From Mycolicibacterium aurum (GTDB lineage: Bacteria; Actinomycetota; Actinomycetes; Mycobacteriales; Mycobacteriaceae), in NCBI GenBank assembly GCA_900078775.1, contig LT549889.1:5084001-5148000 (forward strand): a stretch of 64,000 bases of DNA. Reading direction: 5' to 3'. A program made the translations under genes and the position numbers. Positions within the stretch are counted from its first letter, which is position 1, and the number at the start of each line of letters is the position of its first letter. The notes under the pieces were generated by a model. The model did no database searches, had not been told where the DNA came from, and saw only the letters and a program-made list of their open reading frames with translations. Below, one piece after another: positions 9,492 through 18,509 of this stretch.

Positions 9492-10045
9492 CCACCGAAG
9501 CCGAGCCCGCGACTCGGGTGCCGCACCGCCGGCCGGGCCGGGCGGTCAAGGCCGCCGCCGCGGTCGGGGCCGGGGCGTTCGTCGCCGCCGCGGCGTTCGC
9601 CGGGGCCGCCGCCGCCCCGTATCTGACCGACCGGGCGCAGGTGCAGGTCAAACTCGACATCGCCGGGACCGCTGCCGACGCCATCACCACGCTGTGGACG
9701 TACACCCCCGAGGACATGGAGACCCTGCCGGACCGGGCGGCCAAGTTCCTCGGCGGCGATTTCGAGGCCGAGTACCGTCAGTACATCGATGCGATCGCCG
9801 CCCCGAACAAGCAGGCTCAGGTGTCCAACAACACCGAGGTGCTCGGCACCGCGGTGGAATCCCTCGACGACGACAACGCCTCGGCGATCGTGTACACCAA
9901 CTCGGTGGCGACCAGTCCGGTCACCAAGAACATCCCGTCGCTGCGCTACCTGTCCTACCGTCTGATCATGGAGAAACGCGGAACCGACTGGCTCATCACC
10001 AAGATGAACGCCGTCACCTCGCTGGATCTGACGCCCCGGCTGTAG
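9458..10045 (+). CDS. Mce-associated membrane protein (Mas type), last gene of the operon
   Basis: 195-residue single-pass protein. The GTG at 9458 is chosen because AAGGAGG lies just upstream (9444-9450); the in-frame open stretch further upstream overlaps the previous gene and has no site of its own. An acidic N-terminus is followed by an Ala-rich membrane segment (about residues 30-55) and a Mas domain. This is the fourth mas gene (Rv0178 type) and it overlaps its predecessor by 34 bp. Confidence 0.85.
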   Translation: MEDQPTDSGDLTTEAEPATRVPHRRPGRAVKAAAAVGAGAFVAAAAFAGAAAAPYLTDRAQVQVKLDIAGTAADAITTLWTYTPEDMETLPDRAAKFLGGDFEAEYRQYIDAIAAPNKQAQVSNNTEVLGTAVESLDDDNASAIVYTNSVATSPVTKNIPSLRYLSYRLIMEKRGTDWLITKMNAVTSLDLTPRL

Positions 10046-10063
10046 CGCCCGGGGGTCGCCGGT

Positions 10064-10741
10064 ATGAAATCGCCCGTCTCGCAGCGACTCACCATCACGG
10101 CGCTGCTGCTGCTCACGTTCGCCACCGGGCTGGTGGACGCGGTCAGCGTGTTGGTGCTCGGGCACGTGTTCGTGGCGAACATGACCGGCAACGTCATCTT
10201 CCTCGGATTCTGGTTCGTCCCGCATTCCGGGGTGGACCTGACGGCCGCGCTGGTGGCGTTCCTCAGCTTCATCACCGGCGCCGTCATCGGCGGGCGGATG
10301 GTCCGCCACCGCGGCCCGTCGGCGCGCCGCTGGCTGCCGACCGCGCTGGCGGTGGAGGTGGCGCTGCTGGTGACGCTCACCGCCCTGGCCGGAGCCGGCG
10401 TGCTGCACTATGACGACGACACCAAGCTCGTCCTGATCGCCGGGCTGGCAGTGGCTTTCGGTATCCAGAACGCGAGTGCACGGCAGTTCGGCATCCAGGA
10501 ACTCAGCACCACCGTGCTGACCCAGACGATCGTCGGCATCGGCTTCGACAGCCGACTGGCCGGCGGCACGGGACAACGCGAGAAACTGCGCTACGCGGTG
10601 GTGCTGACCATGTGCGCGGGCGCGGTGCTCGGGGCGACCATGACCCTGAAGATGGTGGCACCGGTGATCGGGCTGGCCGCGGTGCTCGTCGCGGTGGCGG
10701 CGCTGATCTTCGCGTTCGGCCCGGAGGCGTCCGAGGAGTAG
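10064..10741 (+). CDS. DUF1275 (YoaK-like) integral membrane protein
   Basis: 225-residue membrane protein with about six hydrophobic segments. The N-terminal TGLVDAVSVLVLGHVFVANMTGN is the DUF1275/YoaK signature. The family is widespread in bacteria with no firm function; a transporter role is often assumed. It sits 18 bp after the last mas gene with no visible terminator between, so it may be read with the mce operon. Confidence 0.85.
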   Translation: MKSPVSQRLTITALLLLTFATGLVDAVSVLVLGHVFVANMTGNVIFLGFWFVPHSGVDLTAALVAFLSFITGAVIGGRMVRHRGPSARRWLPTALAVEVALLVTLTALAGAGVLHYDDDTKLVLIAGLAVAFGIQNASARQFGIQELSTTVLTQTIVGIGFDSRLAGGTGQREKLRYAVVLTMCAGAVLGATMTLKMVAPVIGLAAVLVAVAALIFAFGPEASEE

Positions 10742-10999
10742 AAGCCCTACTGTGCGCGGCCGTGCGGATCTCGCAAAGCGCCGCGCGGGCCCGGCCCGGC
10801 GCATCCGACGTGGTGGGCGCGGGTGCCGACCGGCAAACCGAGTGCCCACCGCTATATACTGGCCCACTTGTCTGCGAAACCCCTTGCGGCAAAGCAGATC
10901 AACGCCACCGATAATTACTGATGCAAAAGCCCCGGTCGGAAAGATCTTGATGTTAAGTTTCCGCTGAGAGTTCACTGGCAGTGGGGGAGGCGCGGGGAA
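10742..10999 (+). promoter_or_regulatory. Leader/promoter region of the 11000 gene
   Basis: 258 bp without a gene. TATACT at 10855-10860 is a good -10 hexamer but lacks a clear -35 partner. TAAGTT at 10954-10959 is a weaker TANNNT box closer to the start. The segment from about 10850 is much more AT-rich than its surroundings, as expected of a promoter. No hairpin terminator is evident after the DUF1275 gene. Confidence 0.4.
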
Positions 11000-13393
11000 A
11001 TGGCCGGGAGACACCGCAATGTGGCGGAGCGGACCAGGCGGGTCGCGGTGGTCACGGCGGCGACAGCCACCGCCACGGCGCTCACGGTCGGTGCCGCGGC
11101 GCCGACGCCGATGCCCCGCCCCGAAGAGCACTACCTGCGGGTGGTGGAGCAGCCGGTCGATCTGAGCGCGTCGGTGAGCCCTTTCGGCCCACCCGGAAAC
11201 CGCTCCGACATCACCCGCGGCGCGGGCAAGTCCGCCTACAACAACCTGCAGGCCTTCATCGAGTCCTACGAGCGGGCGCTGGCCGGGATCAACCTGGCCG
11301 GTGGCGTCGGGCTGAACGTCGGCGACCTGCTCAGCGAGATTCCGATGGCGTTCATCGACGACATCCTGGGCGTCATCCCGATCGACCTCGGTTCGGTGCT
11401 CGAGCCGATCCTGGGCAATCTCGTCACCCCGTTGCTGATCGACATCCTGGAACTGTTGAACATCACCGATTCCCAGGGGAACATCACCCTCTCGGCGGTG
11501 CTCGGGTTGGTGGGCCTGGACCTGTCGGATCCGTTGAACCTGGCTGGGCTGAACATCCCCGGCGTCAACATCGTCACGCCCGGCGAACCGTTCACCCTGC
11601 TCAAGATGCTCGCCGGCCTCGACCTGGGGTGGACGCCCGGGACGGCGAACGCGGTCGCCGCCGAGGTCAACCAGACCCCGTACCTGGAGGTGGGTGTCGA
11701 GGCGCTGCTGGACAGCGTGCTCGACCTGGCCGGAAACGCAGCCGGCAACATCCCGCTGCTCGGTGGCCTGATCGACGCGGTGCTGGACGGGATCGTCGGC
11801 ATCGACCTGCCCGACCTGAACGTGATGGACATCCGCATCCCGATCGTGGTCGGCTACGGCTTCGGCGCGATGGCGGCCGGCTCGGCGTACCAGCAGGTGC
11901 TCGCCGATCTGGCCAATCAGCCACGCATCGGCGCCAACGGCGGCGGGCTGCTCGGCAGCCTCAGCCTGATGCCGATGATCCTGGCCAACAACGTCGGGCG
12001 GGCCAACGGCGGCATGCTCGCCCGGTTCTACCCGCTGTTCGAGCGGCTCGGCATCGACATCATCACCCCGGATGTCCGGGCGACCAACGTCGGGATGGGA
12101 ATTCCGGTGCTGGGCACCGGAATCGAACTCGGTGCGGCGAACCTGGTCCCGATCAAGGTGGATGCCACCGTCCAGTACCAGCCGTACTCCGACTTCGCCG
12201 CCTGGCCGAATCCGTTCACCCTGTTCAACAATCTGCTGGCCGGCACCATCGGCGCGTCCTACATCATGCGCGGGGTGGAACTCGACGGTGCGCTCGACGA
12301 GATCCTCGGCGAGGTCGGCGAAACCGTGGTCGACCTCCTGGACCTCGGCAGCCCGCTGGACGTCAACATCTATCTGACCCTGGCCACCAAGACGCTGCCG
12401 CTGCTGGAACCGCTGTACCTGATCGGCGACTTCCTGAACATGGTGAGTTTCGGGACGCTGGGCACCATTCCGATCCGGCTGGCCAATGCGCTGTCGCCGG
12501 CCCTGACCAGCCTGGTGAACCTGGGCTACACCGATGTGGTGCGCAACCCGGACGGCACCTACACCCGCACGCTGGACGATGCGGACACCGCCACCCCGTT
12601 CCTGTCGTTCCCCAAGCTCAACTGGGGCCGCGCGATGAACGACGTGCTGACCTCGCTGGTGAACGGTTTCCACAAGGAGTTCTTCAGCGGCAACCCCACC
12701 GCCGCCCCGCCGAATGTCCTGGCCAACCTCGGCAAGCTGATCCAAACCCTCACCCGCGGACTGAATCTGGGCGGACTCACCGCCGGGCTGCAGCAGGGTA
12801 TCGACGACCTGGTCGACGGGCTCACCGGCCGGGACGCCCGGCAGGCCGCCAATACCTCGCGCACCCTGGCCGCGGCGGCCGGCGCGTTGCCGGACTCCGA
12901 ACCCAAGCTGGTCACCCTGTCGGTGCAACCCGACGGTGACGTGCCGACCGGCAAGCACGCCGCCCCGCCGGACGCGCAGATCCCGGCCGATACCGGTGCT
13001 GAGCCCAAACACGCGGCCCCCGAACCGAAGTCCGACGACACCGTGGAATCCACCGAGGGCGTCGCGGAGACCACCCCCGAGGACGCCGCCGCGGAGCCGA
13101 CATCCGATGCGGTCGAGTCGGCGGTGGACGCCAACCCCGAGGACGCCGTCGAGGACGCCGCCGAGGATGCGGGCACGGTGAAGCAACCGACCGCGAAGAA
13201 GGACCCGGTGCGCAAGCTCGTGCGCGACCTGAAGAAGGCTTTCGCGCCGAAGAAGAAGCAGTCCACCGAGAGCACCCCCGATTCGGATGCCGATGCCAAG
13301 GCGCCGAAGAAGTCCGACAGCAAGAAGAGCGAGACCACCAAGGCGGACACGGACACGTCCGGATCCGAGCGGGCCGACAAGGCGGCCGCATGA
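11000..13393 (+). CDS. Secreted PE-PPE-domain-like protein without the catalytic serine, Lys-rich tail
   Basis: 797 residues. A basic N-terminus and Ala/Thr-rich hydrophobic stretch (about residues 11-36) look like an export signal. The middle (about 280-560) resembles the PE-PPE alpha/beta-hydrolase domain: IPIVVGYGFGAMAAG, the block around DATVQYQPYSDFAAWPNP, then LPLLEPLYLIGDF and TSLVNLGYTD. Where such hydrolases carry GxSxG, this protein has G285-Y-G-F-G289. From about residue 640 the tail is Pro/Ala/acidic and then Lys-rich (KKAFAPKKK). There is no PE or PPE domain at the N-terminus. It is paralogous to the protein at 24637-27453. The fold call is by motif inspection only; a structural, lipid-binding or substrate-recognition role is possible. 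Confidence 0.6.
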   Translation: MAGRHRNVAERTRRVAVVTAATATATALTVGAAAPTPMPRPEEHYLRVVEQPVDLSASVSPFGPPGNRSDITRGAGKSAYNNLQAFIESYERALAGINLAGGVGLNVGDLLSEIPMAFIDDILGVIPIDLGSVLEPILGNLVTPLLIDILELLNITDSQGNITLSAVLGLVGLDLSDPLNLAGLNIPGVNIVTPGEPFTLLKMLAGLDLGWTPGTANAVAAEVNQTPYLEVGVEALLDSVLDLAGNAAGNIPLLGGLIDAVLDGIVGIDLPDLNVMDIRIPIVVGYGFGAMAAGSAYQQVLADLANQPRIGANGGGLLGSLSLMPMILANNVGRANGGMLARFYPLFERLGIDIITPDVRATNVGMGIPVLGTGIELGAANLVPIKVDATVQYQPYSDFAAWPNPFTLFNNLLAGTIGASYIMRGVELDGALDEILGEVGETVVDLLDLGSPLDVNIYLTLATKTLPLLEPLYLIGDFLNMVSFGTLGTIPIRLANALSPALTSLVNLGYTDVVRNPDGTYTRTLDDADTATPFLSFPKLNWGRAMNDVLTSLVNGFHKEFFSGNPTAAPPNVLANLGKLIQTLTRGLNLGGLTAGLQQGIDDLVDGLTGRDARQAANTSRTLAAAAGALPDSEPKLVTLSVQPDGDVPTGKHAAPPDAQIPADTGAEPKHAAPEPKSDDTVESTEGVAETTPEDAAAEPTSDAVESAVDANPEDAVEDAAEDAGTVKQPTAKKDPVRKLVRDLKKAFAPKKKQSTESTPDSDADAKAPKKSDSKKSETTKADTDTSGSERADKAAA

Positions 13394-13579
13394 CGCGGTG
13401 TCGCCTCGTGCGGGCGATTCGGTGTCCATGAGCCGACCGTAGGCGGCGGGGTCGACTGCTCGGTCCGCCTTTCAGCTGGTGAGCCGACAACCTGTGGATG
13501 AATCGGTGATTGTGGATAACTACCGGTTTCCCGGCGCCGCGCACCGCCACGTGTCGGACCTTGTCTGGAGAGTGGTCGT
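13394..13579. other. Intergenic region with two DnaA-box-like repeats
   Basis: 186 bp upstream of the 13E12-family gene. TGTGGATGA (13493-13501) and TGTGGATAA (13511-13519) are direct repeats 18 bp apart; the reverse complement of the second, TTATCCACA, equals the classical DnaA box. AGGCGG (13441-13446) and CCGCCT (13465-13470) could form a weak hairpin after the 11000 gene. No gene is visible. Confidence 0.4.
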
Positions 13580-14875
13580 ATGCCACCGCCGACAACACCT
13601 TTCGCCGCGAACTACGTCACGCCGCGGCTGGACGTGCTGTTCGACGAGATCGCGGAGCTGACCGGGCAGCGCAACGCGATCGACGGCCGGTTGGTGGAGA
13701 TCATCGCCGAGATCGACGGCAGAGGTGCCGCCGACGGCAACTCGCTGTGGGGTGCCACCGGATGTAAGTCGATCGAGGCGTTGGTGGCCTGGAAAACCGG
13801 GGTCACCCCGCGGCGGGCCGAAACGATGGTCGCCGTGGCACACCGCATCGACGAATTGCCGCGCTGCACCCAGAGTCTGCGCGAGGGCCGGGTCTCCCTC
13901 GATCAGATCGGGGTCATCGCCGAACAGGCGGCCGCCGGTTGCGATGATCACTACGCGAATCTGGTGCAGTACGCCACGGTCACCCAACTGCGGACCGCGG
14001 TCAAGCAGGAACCCCGGCCCGAACCCGACCGCAAGCCGGAGCCCAAGCGGTCGTTCTCTGCTGTGCATGGCGACAGCTACACCACCTACAAGATTCGGCT
14101 GCCCAAGGTGGAGGCCGCGAAGTTCGACGCCGCGGTCGCCTCGCACAAGGATGCGCTGATCGCGGACTGGCGACGCGATCACGATGCGGGAGACAGTGAC
14201 GATGAGCAGGCCGGTGAGCTGACCTCCGAGCAGGCACCACCGTTCCCGGACACCACGGATGCGTTCATGAGCCTGATCGAGGCCGGCTGGGACACCGATG
14301 TCGCCGTGCGCCCGCACGGCGCGCACACCACCGTGGTGATGCATCTGGACGTCGAAAAGCGTGTCGCCGCACTGCATCTGGGGCCGGCACTGACCGACGC
14401 CGACCGACGCTACCTCCTGTGTGACGCTACCTGCGAGGTATGGTTCGAACGCCACGGCCGCCCGATCGGGGCGGGCCGGACCACCCGCACCATCAGCCGC
14501 CGACTACGCCGCGCGCTGGAGCACCGCGACAAGACCTGTGTGGTGCCCGGCTGCGGAGCCACCCGCGGCCTGCATGCCCATCACCTGGTGCATTGGGAGG
14601 ACGGTGGGCCCACCGAACTGTGGAACACGGTGCTGCTGTGCCCATTTCACCACCGAGCCCATCACCGCGGCGACATCACCCTGACCGGTCCCGCCGACAA
14701 GCTCACTATCACCGACAGTGACGGGGACCCGATGACCGGCGCCGCCCTGGCCCGCCCGCCGACCACACCCCCGCCCGACGTCCCACCCTGCAAAGGCCCA
14801 CTCGGCGAACGTGCCCAATGGTGGTGGTACACCCCCTACCAACCCCCGCCCACGGAACAGACTGAGCTCAGTTGA
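13580..14875 (+). CDS. 13E12-repeat family protein (DUF222 plus HNH endonuclease domain)
   Basis: 431 residues. The N-terminal DUF222 region (about 15-280) has the family pattern VTPRRAETMVAVAHRIDELP. A C-terminal HNH domain (about 310-365) contains CVVPGCGATRGLHAHHLVHWEDGG and LLCPFHHRAHH, with the Cys pairs and His residues of an HNH nuclease intact. These genes are multicopy in mycobacteria and are often linked to mobile DNA, but no integrase or repeat borders are present here. The true cellular role is unknown. The stop overlaps the convergent gene by 8 bp. Confidence 0.9.
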   Translation: MPPPTTPFAANYVTPRLDVLFDEIAELTGQRNAIDGRLVEIIAEIDGRGAADGNSLWGATGCKSIEALVAWKTGVTPRRAETMVAVAHRIDELPRCTQSLREGRVSLDQIGVIAEQAAAGCDDHYANLVQYATVTQLRTAVKQEPRPEPDRKPEPKRSFSAVHGDSYTTYKIRLPKVEAAKFDAAVASHKDALIADWRRDHDAGDSDDEQAGELTSEQAPPFPDTTDAFMSLIEAGWDTDVAVRPHGAHTTVVMHLDVEKRVAALHLGPALTDADRRYLLCDATCEVWFERHGRPIGAGRTTRTISRRLRRALEHRDKTCVVPGCGATRGLHAHHLVHWEDGGPTELWNTVLLCPFHHRAHHRGDITLTGPADKLTITDSDGDPMTGAALARPPTTPPPDVPPCKGPLGERAQWWWYTPYQPPPTEQTELS

Positions 14876-15950
14876 AGGCCAGCCAGCTGGGCAGCGCCCG
14901 CTCGCGGGAGTCGCACAGCACCTGGTAGGTATCGCAGGAACCCTTGGGCACACCGGATCCCGCCCACATGCCGCCGGTGTCGCGCCGCAGCACGATGGCC
15001 GAGGAGCCGCCGCCGTCGAGCAGGATGGCGCTGTCACTGCCCAAGCCTCGGAACAGATCCTGGATCTGGTCGGGGGTGTAGCTGCCGCCCTGGAAGACGT
15101 ACATCTCGTCGCGATCCCGGGCATAGGCCAGCGCGGTCCGGGCCGCCGAGGGGCCGGGATCGTTCATCTGCCCGGTTTTGCCGGGGGCGAGCAGCCCGAG
15201 CCCACTGACGGCGACGAACCGGGTGCCCTTGCTGACCAGGTCGTTGATCACCGGTCCGGCTGCGTCGAAGTCGTCGCCGGAGCGCGGCATCACCATGAAC
15301 GGCGCGCCGGCGACCGGGAGGATCATCGTGGCCAGCGGCGTCCACACCTCGTCCCCGCCGGACAGACCTTGCTTCCCGGCGTAGGCGATGGTGCCGGTCA
15401 GTGGCACGTTGGCACGGCCCAGGCCGCGCGTGTTGTCCACATAGGCGCCCAGCGGAGAGCTGCACCCGGTGGTCTTCCAGGACCCGCGCTGCTGTCCGCG
15501 GATGTCGAAGAAGTTGGCGTTGACGGCAATGGTGGGCTGCCCGAGTGCCTGCCACGCGGCGATCGGGGTGTAGATCTCGGAGGCCTGCACCAGACCGTCT
15601 CCGGTGCGCGCTCCCGGTGTCCGCTCGCACCGGGCCTGATAACCGTTGTGGGTGTCCACCAGCAGCCGGGGCGCCAACCGCGACGAGGCCGCCTTGATGA
15701 TCATCAGATGCCCGCCGTTGCCGCTCTCGTACCAGTGCCCGGCGGCGTTCAGCAGCGGGGCGGGGTGCCCACTGCCGAAGTTGTACACCAGATAGGAGCC
15801 GCGAGTGTTGGCGATGGCGGATGCCAGCAGCGTGCGACCGTCCGCGGCGGTCGCGACGGGGGTGCCGGTGGTCGTGGCCAACGCCGCGGTGACCGCGAGC
15901 GTCACGAGTCCGGCGGCCAGGCGCCGGAAACGGGCAGCAACGATCGGCAC
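14868..15950 (-). CDS. Secreted phosphodiester glycosidase family protein (NAGPA/DUF2233)
   Basis: 360 residues with an N-terminal signal peptide (about 1-36, ending near VATAADG). The NAGPA-type domain occupies about residues 90-355 and shows AVNANFFD and the signature DGGGSS (about 312-317). The family includes the enzyme that uncovers mannose-6-phosphate by cleaving a GlcNAc phosphodiester; bacterial members probably act on surface glycans, with unknown substrates. Cysteine pairs in the C-terminal part suggest disulfides and export. Confidence 0.85.
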   Translation of the reverse strand: MPIVAARFRRLAAGLVTLAVTAALATTTGTPVATAADGRTLLASAIANTRGSYLVYNFGSGHPAPLLNAAGHWYESGNGGHLMIIKAASSRLAPRLLVDTHNGYQARCERTPGARTGDGLVQASEIYTPIAAWQALGQPTIAVNANFFDIRGQQRGSWKTTGCSSPLGAYVDNTRGLGRANVPLTGTIAYAGKQGLSGGDEVWTPLATMILPVAGAPFMVMPRSGDDFDAAGPVINDLVSKGTRFVAVSGLGLLAPGKTGQMNDPGPSAARTALAYARDRDEMYVFQGGSYTPDQIQDLFRGLGSDSAILLDGGGSSAIVLRRDTGGMWAGSGVPKGSCDTYQVLCDSRERALPSWLAFN

Positions 15951-16127
15951 GGTCTTCCCTCCAGGATCGGCGGGCCACGGGTGCGGGCCGAACGCTCAGA
16001 TTAATCACAGCAGCAACACTGTCAACTTGCGTCACAGCTGAATCACAGTTGCGCATCGAGTTACCCGCTTGAACTCCACCGAATTTGGGTAAACAGGCCA
16101 AACCTGTCACTTAGTTGAGGAGCAGCA
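15951..16127. promoter_or_regulatory. Divergent promoter region
   Basis: 177 bp between the divergent secreted glycosidase and YeaQ-type genes. GAGGAG just before the ATG at 16128 is a clear ribosome-binding site. GGGTAA at 16087-16092 resembles the -10 of stress sigma factor SigF promoters, but I cannot find a well-spaced -35 partner. TTGAAC lies at 16069-16074. Confidence 0.35.
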
Positions 16128-16409
16128 ATGATCGGGACAATTATCAGCGCGCTGGTCGTGGGCCTCATCGTCGGCGCGTTGGCACGGTTGATCATGCCGG
16201 GCAAACAGAACATCGGCGTGCTCATGACCATCGCACTGGGTGCGTTGGGCTCCCTGGTGGGCAGCTGGGTGACGTACCAGCTCGGCTACGCGAACAGCAA
16301 CGGCGGCTTCGCCATCATCCCGTTCCTCGCCGGCGTGGTGGTCGCCATCGTGCTCATCGCGCTGTACGTCGGGATGTCCGGCCGACGGGGCACACCCGTC
16401 CACCACTGA
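16128..16409 (+). CDS. GlsB/YeaQ/YmgE family stress membrane protein
   Basis: 93-residue protein with three predicted membrane segments and the family's glycine motifs (GLIVGALARLIMPGKQN, then GALGSLVGSW). The family (also called transglycosylase-associated) is induced by envelope or general stress in several bacteria; a biochemical activity is not established. Length is typical. GAGGAG precedes the start. Confidence 0.9.
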   Translation: MIGTIISALVVGLIVGALARLIMPGKQNIGVLMTIALGALGSLVGSWVTYQLGYANSNGGFAIIPFLAGVVVAIVLIALYVGMSGRRGTPVHH

Positions 16410-16413
16410 CGCG

Positions 16414-17700
16414 TCAGTCCGGCGGTGCGAGCCGGTACACCGCATCGGCGTAATCGTCGGTGATGTACACCGCGCCGTCGGGCCCGCTGACCGCTGCCAC
16501 CGGCCTGCCCCAGCGGTCTCCGTCGGGCGCCTGGAAGCCCCCGACCAATGTCTGCTGGTCCCCGAGAGTGCCGTCGCGCCAGGCGAAGAACGACACCTCG
16601 GGGGCCTGCGGATTCTGCCGGTTCCAGGAACCGTGCACACCGACCAGGGCGCCGCTGTCATAGGGCGCCGGCAGCCGGTCGACGGTGAAACTCATACCCA
16701 GCGGCGCGGAGTGCGCGCCCAGGCTCTGCTCGATCGGCGGTAACGCGTCACAGTCCATCGCCTCCCCGTCGGGGTTGGTCTGCACATCGCGGATGAGCGG
16801 CAGATCGGCCGGCCCGCCGTCCGGATTGCAGTAGGGCCAACCGAGTTCACGGCCCGGAGTCAGCCGCGCCACCGACTCGGGCGGGTGATCGTCTACATAG
16901 TCGGCGCGCACCGTTCCAGTGCTCGGGTCGGCGACGTTGTCACGATTGTTGACCGCGGTCCACACCGAACCATCCGGTGCCACAGCCAATCCGGTCCCGT
17001 TGCGCACCCCGGTGGCGAAGGCCTCCATGGCACCTCCGCCCGGTGGCACCCGCATGATGGTCGCCCGGGGAGGGGTGGCCGCGCGGTCTTCGGCCGAGAT
17101 GTTGCCGGTGGAGCCGATGGAGAAGTACACGGCCCCGTCCGGGCCGATCGCCACACTCTTGAGCGCGTGCGAGTACGCGCCGCGTAGCTCGGGACTGCGC
17201 GCGTCGGGTAGCCCATCGGCGATGGTTCGGCGGTCGGTGGCGGAGCCGCCCCGGTAGCGGTACGCGTCCACCCGATCGCTTTCGGCGACGTACAGAGTGT
17301 CCCCGGCGAAGGCCAGTCCGTGCGGCTGGTTCAGTCCGTCCAACAGCACCTCGGACCGGCCGTCGCGGATCGAGAGCAACTGTCCCGTACGGGGGATCGA
17401 AACGATCAGGCTGCCGTCCGGGGCCCACGCCGCCAGTCGGGGTTTCGACGTCCTGGCCCACACCTCCAACGTCCAGCCCCGCGGTACCAGCGCGCGCCGG
17501 GGCTGATCGAACGGGGTCTGATCCATACCGTCGGGCACGGCGACCGTCACCTCGGCCAGACCGGTCGAGACCGGGGATGGCGTACTGGTGTCCGAAACCG
17601 GGGGCGGGCCGGGCGCCGGGGCCTCGGTCGAGCACGCGACCACCAGGGCGGCCCCGGCCAGGCCGCCGATCAATCTGAAGCTAGCCGCCCAGGCCGGCAT
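16414..17700 (-). CDS. Lipoprotein PQQ/sorbosone-type sugar dehydrogenase
   Basis: 428 residues. A lipoprotein signal ends in LVVAC with Cys23 as the likely lipid site, so the protein is anchored outside the membrane. The rest is a six-bladed beta-propeller of the glucose/sorbosone dehydrogenase family, with LNQPHGLAFAGDTLYVAESDRV, GIRNGTGLAVAP-like repeats and YITDDYADAVYRL near the end. Family members oxidise sugars or related alcohols with PQQ, though many mycobacterial members have no proven substrate. It overlaps the upstream pirin gene by 20 bp and is probably co-transcribed with it. Confidence 0.85.
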   Translation of the reverse strand: MPAWAASFRLIGGLAGAALVVACSTEAPAPGPPPVSDTSTPSPVSTGLAEVTVAVPDGMDQTPFDQPRRALVPRGWTLEVWARTSKPRLAAWAPDGSLIVSIPRTGQLLSIRDGRSEVLLDGLNQPHGLAFAGDTLYVAESDRVDAYRYRGGSATDRRTIADGLPDARSPELRGAYSHALKSVAIGPDGAVYFSIGSTGNISAEDRAATPPRATIMRVPPGGGAMEAFATGVRNGTGLAVAPDGSVWTAVNNRDNVADPSTGTVRADYVDDHPPESVARLTPGRELGWPYCNPDGGPADLPLIRDVQTNPDGEAMDCDALPPIEQSLGAHSAPLGMSFTVDRLPAPYDSGALVGVHGSWNRQNPQAPEVSFFAWRDGTLGDQQTLVGGFQAPDGDRWGRPVAAVSGPDGAVYITDDYADAVYRLAPPD

Positions 17701-18442
17701 GCATCTCCCACACCAGGATCTCCGACGGTTCGGTGGCGGTGACCCGCTGCCCGCCGGTGGCCGTCAGCCGCGCGGCGTCACCCTCGCCCAGTTCACCGGC
17801 GCCCTCCAGGGTGACCGCGCCCCGGGGTACGAACAGATGCAGATAGGGCGCCTGCGGCAACTGCACCGACCGGCCCGGTTGCAGGCGGGCGCCGTGCAGT
17901 GCGGCGTACCGATTGCCGATGGTGATGGCCGAGGTGTCGCGGTGCTCGGGCATCCCGGAGGCGATGGTGACCAGTCCGCCCCGGAGCAGTTCGTCGTCGA
18001 TCTCCAGCTGCTGATAGCCCGGATCGCGCCCGGACTCGTCGGGCACCACCCACATCTGGACGAAATGCACGGGCTCGCTGTGGCTTTCGGACCCGGTCAG
18101 CGTCCACGAGTCGTTCTTCTCCGAATGCAGGATGCCGCGGCCGGCCGACATGCGTTGGGCCAGTCCGGGATAGATCACGCCGTTGTTCCCGGTCGAATCC
18201 TGGTGCACCAGCGACCCCTGCAGCACCCAGGTCACGATCTCCATGTCCCGGTGCGGATGGGTGTCAAAGCCGGTACCCGGCGCCACCCGGTCGTCGTTGT
18301 TCACCAACAGCAGGCCGTGATGGGTGTTGTCCGGATCGTAATGATCGCCGAACGAGAACGAGTGCTTGGAGTCGAGCCAGGAAATCCTGGTCGCCGCGCG
18401 ATCGGCCGCGGGCCGGATGTCCACGGATGCGGTTCGGGTCAT
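17681..18442 (-). CDS. Pirin family protein
   Basis: 253 residues from the ATG at 18442, which has GAGGAG at the right distance; the open frame further upstream runs into the marR promoter. Bicupin features are clear: HPHRDMEIVTWVLQGSLVHQDS supplies metal-binding His residues, followed by MSAGRGILHSEKND and EPVHFVQMWV. Pirins are iron-binding cupins, some of which are quercetinases or redox regulators. The divergent marR gene is 67 bp away and may control it. Confidence 0.92.
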   Translation of the reverse strand: MTRTASVDIRPAADRAATRISWLDSKHSFSFGDHYDPDNTHHGLLLVNNDDRVAPGTGFDTHPHRDMEIVTWVLQGSLVHQDSTGNNGVIYPGLAQRMSAGRGILHSEKNDSWTLTGSESHSEPVHFVQMWVVPDESGRDPGYQQLEIDDELLRGGLVTIASGMPEHRDTSAITIGNRYAALHGARLQPGRSVQLPQAPYLHLFVPRGAVTLEGAGELGEGDAARLTATGGQRVTATEPSEILVWEMHAGLGG

Positions 18443-18509
18443 CGTGCTCCTCGATGTCGGTGCCCAGCCTAGGTGGGGGCGATGGACAGCACAACTTAAA
18501 TGATGTGTC

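Noticed and set aside
10981..12939. A 652-codon plus-strand frame overlapping the 11000 gene
   Set aside because: Arg/Pro/Gly-rich with no signal or domain; the frame used by the 11000 gene has a paralogue at 24637 and is the coding one.
11000..13393. Calling this a classical PE or PPE protein
   Set aside because: No PE or PPE N-terminal motif is present; only the hydrolase-like C-terminal blocks resemble the PE-PPE domain.
9479..13429. A 1316-codon open frame on the minus strand
   Set aside because: It is a GC-driven shadow of the mas and 11000 genes: Arg/Gly/His-rich composition, no domain, and it spans several well-supported plus-strand genes.
13580..14875. 13E12 gene as evidence of a prophage or integrated element
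   Set aside because: No integrase, tRNA, direct-repeat border or other phage gene is visible around it.
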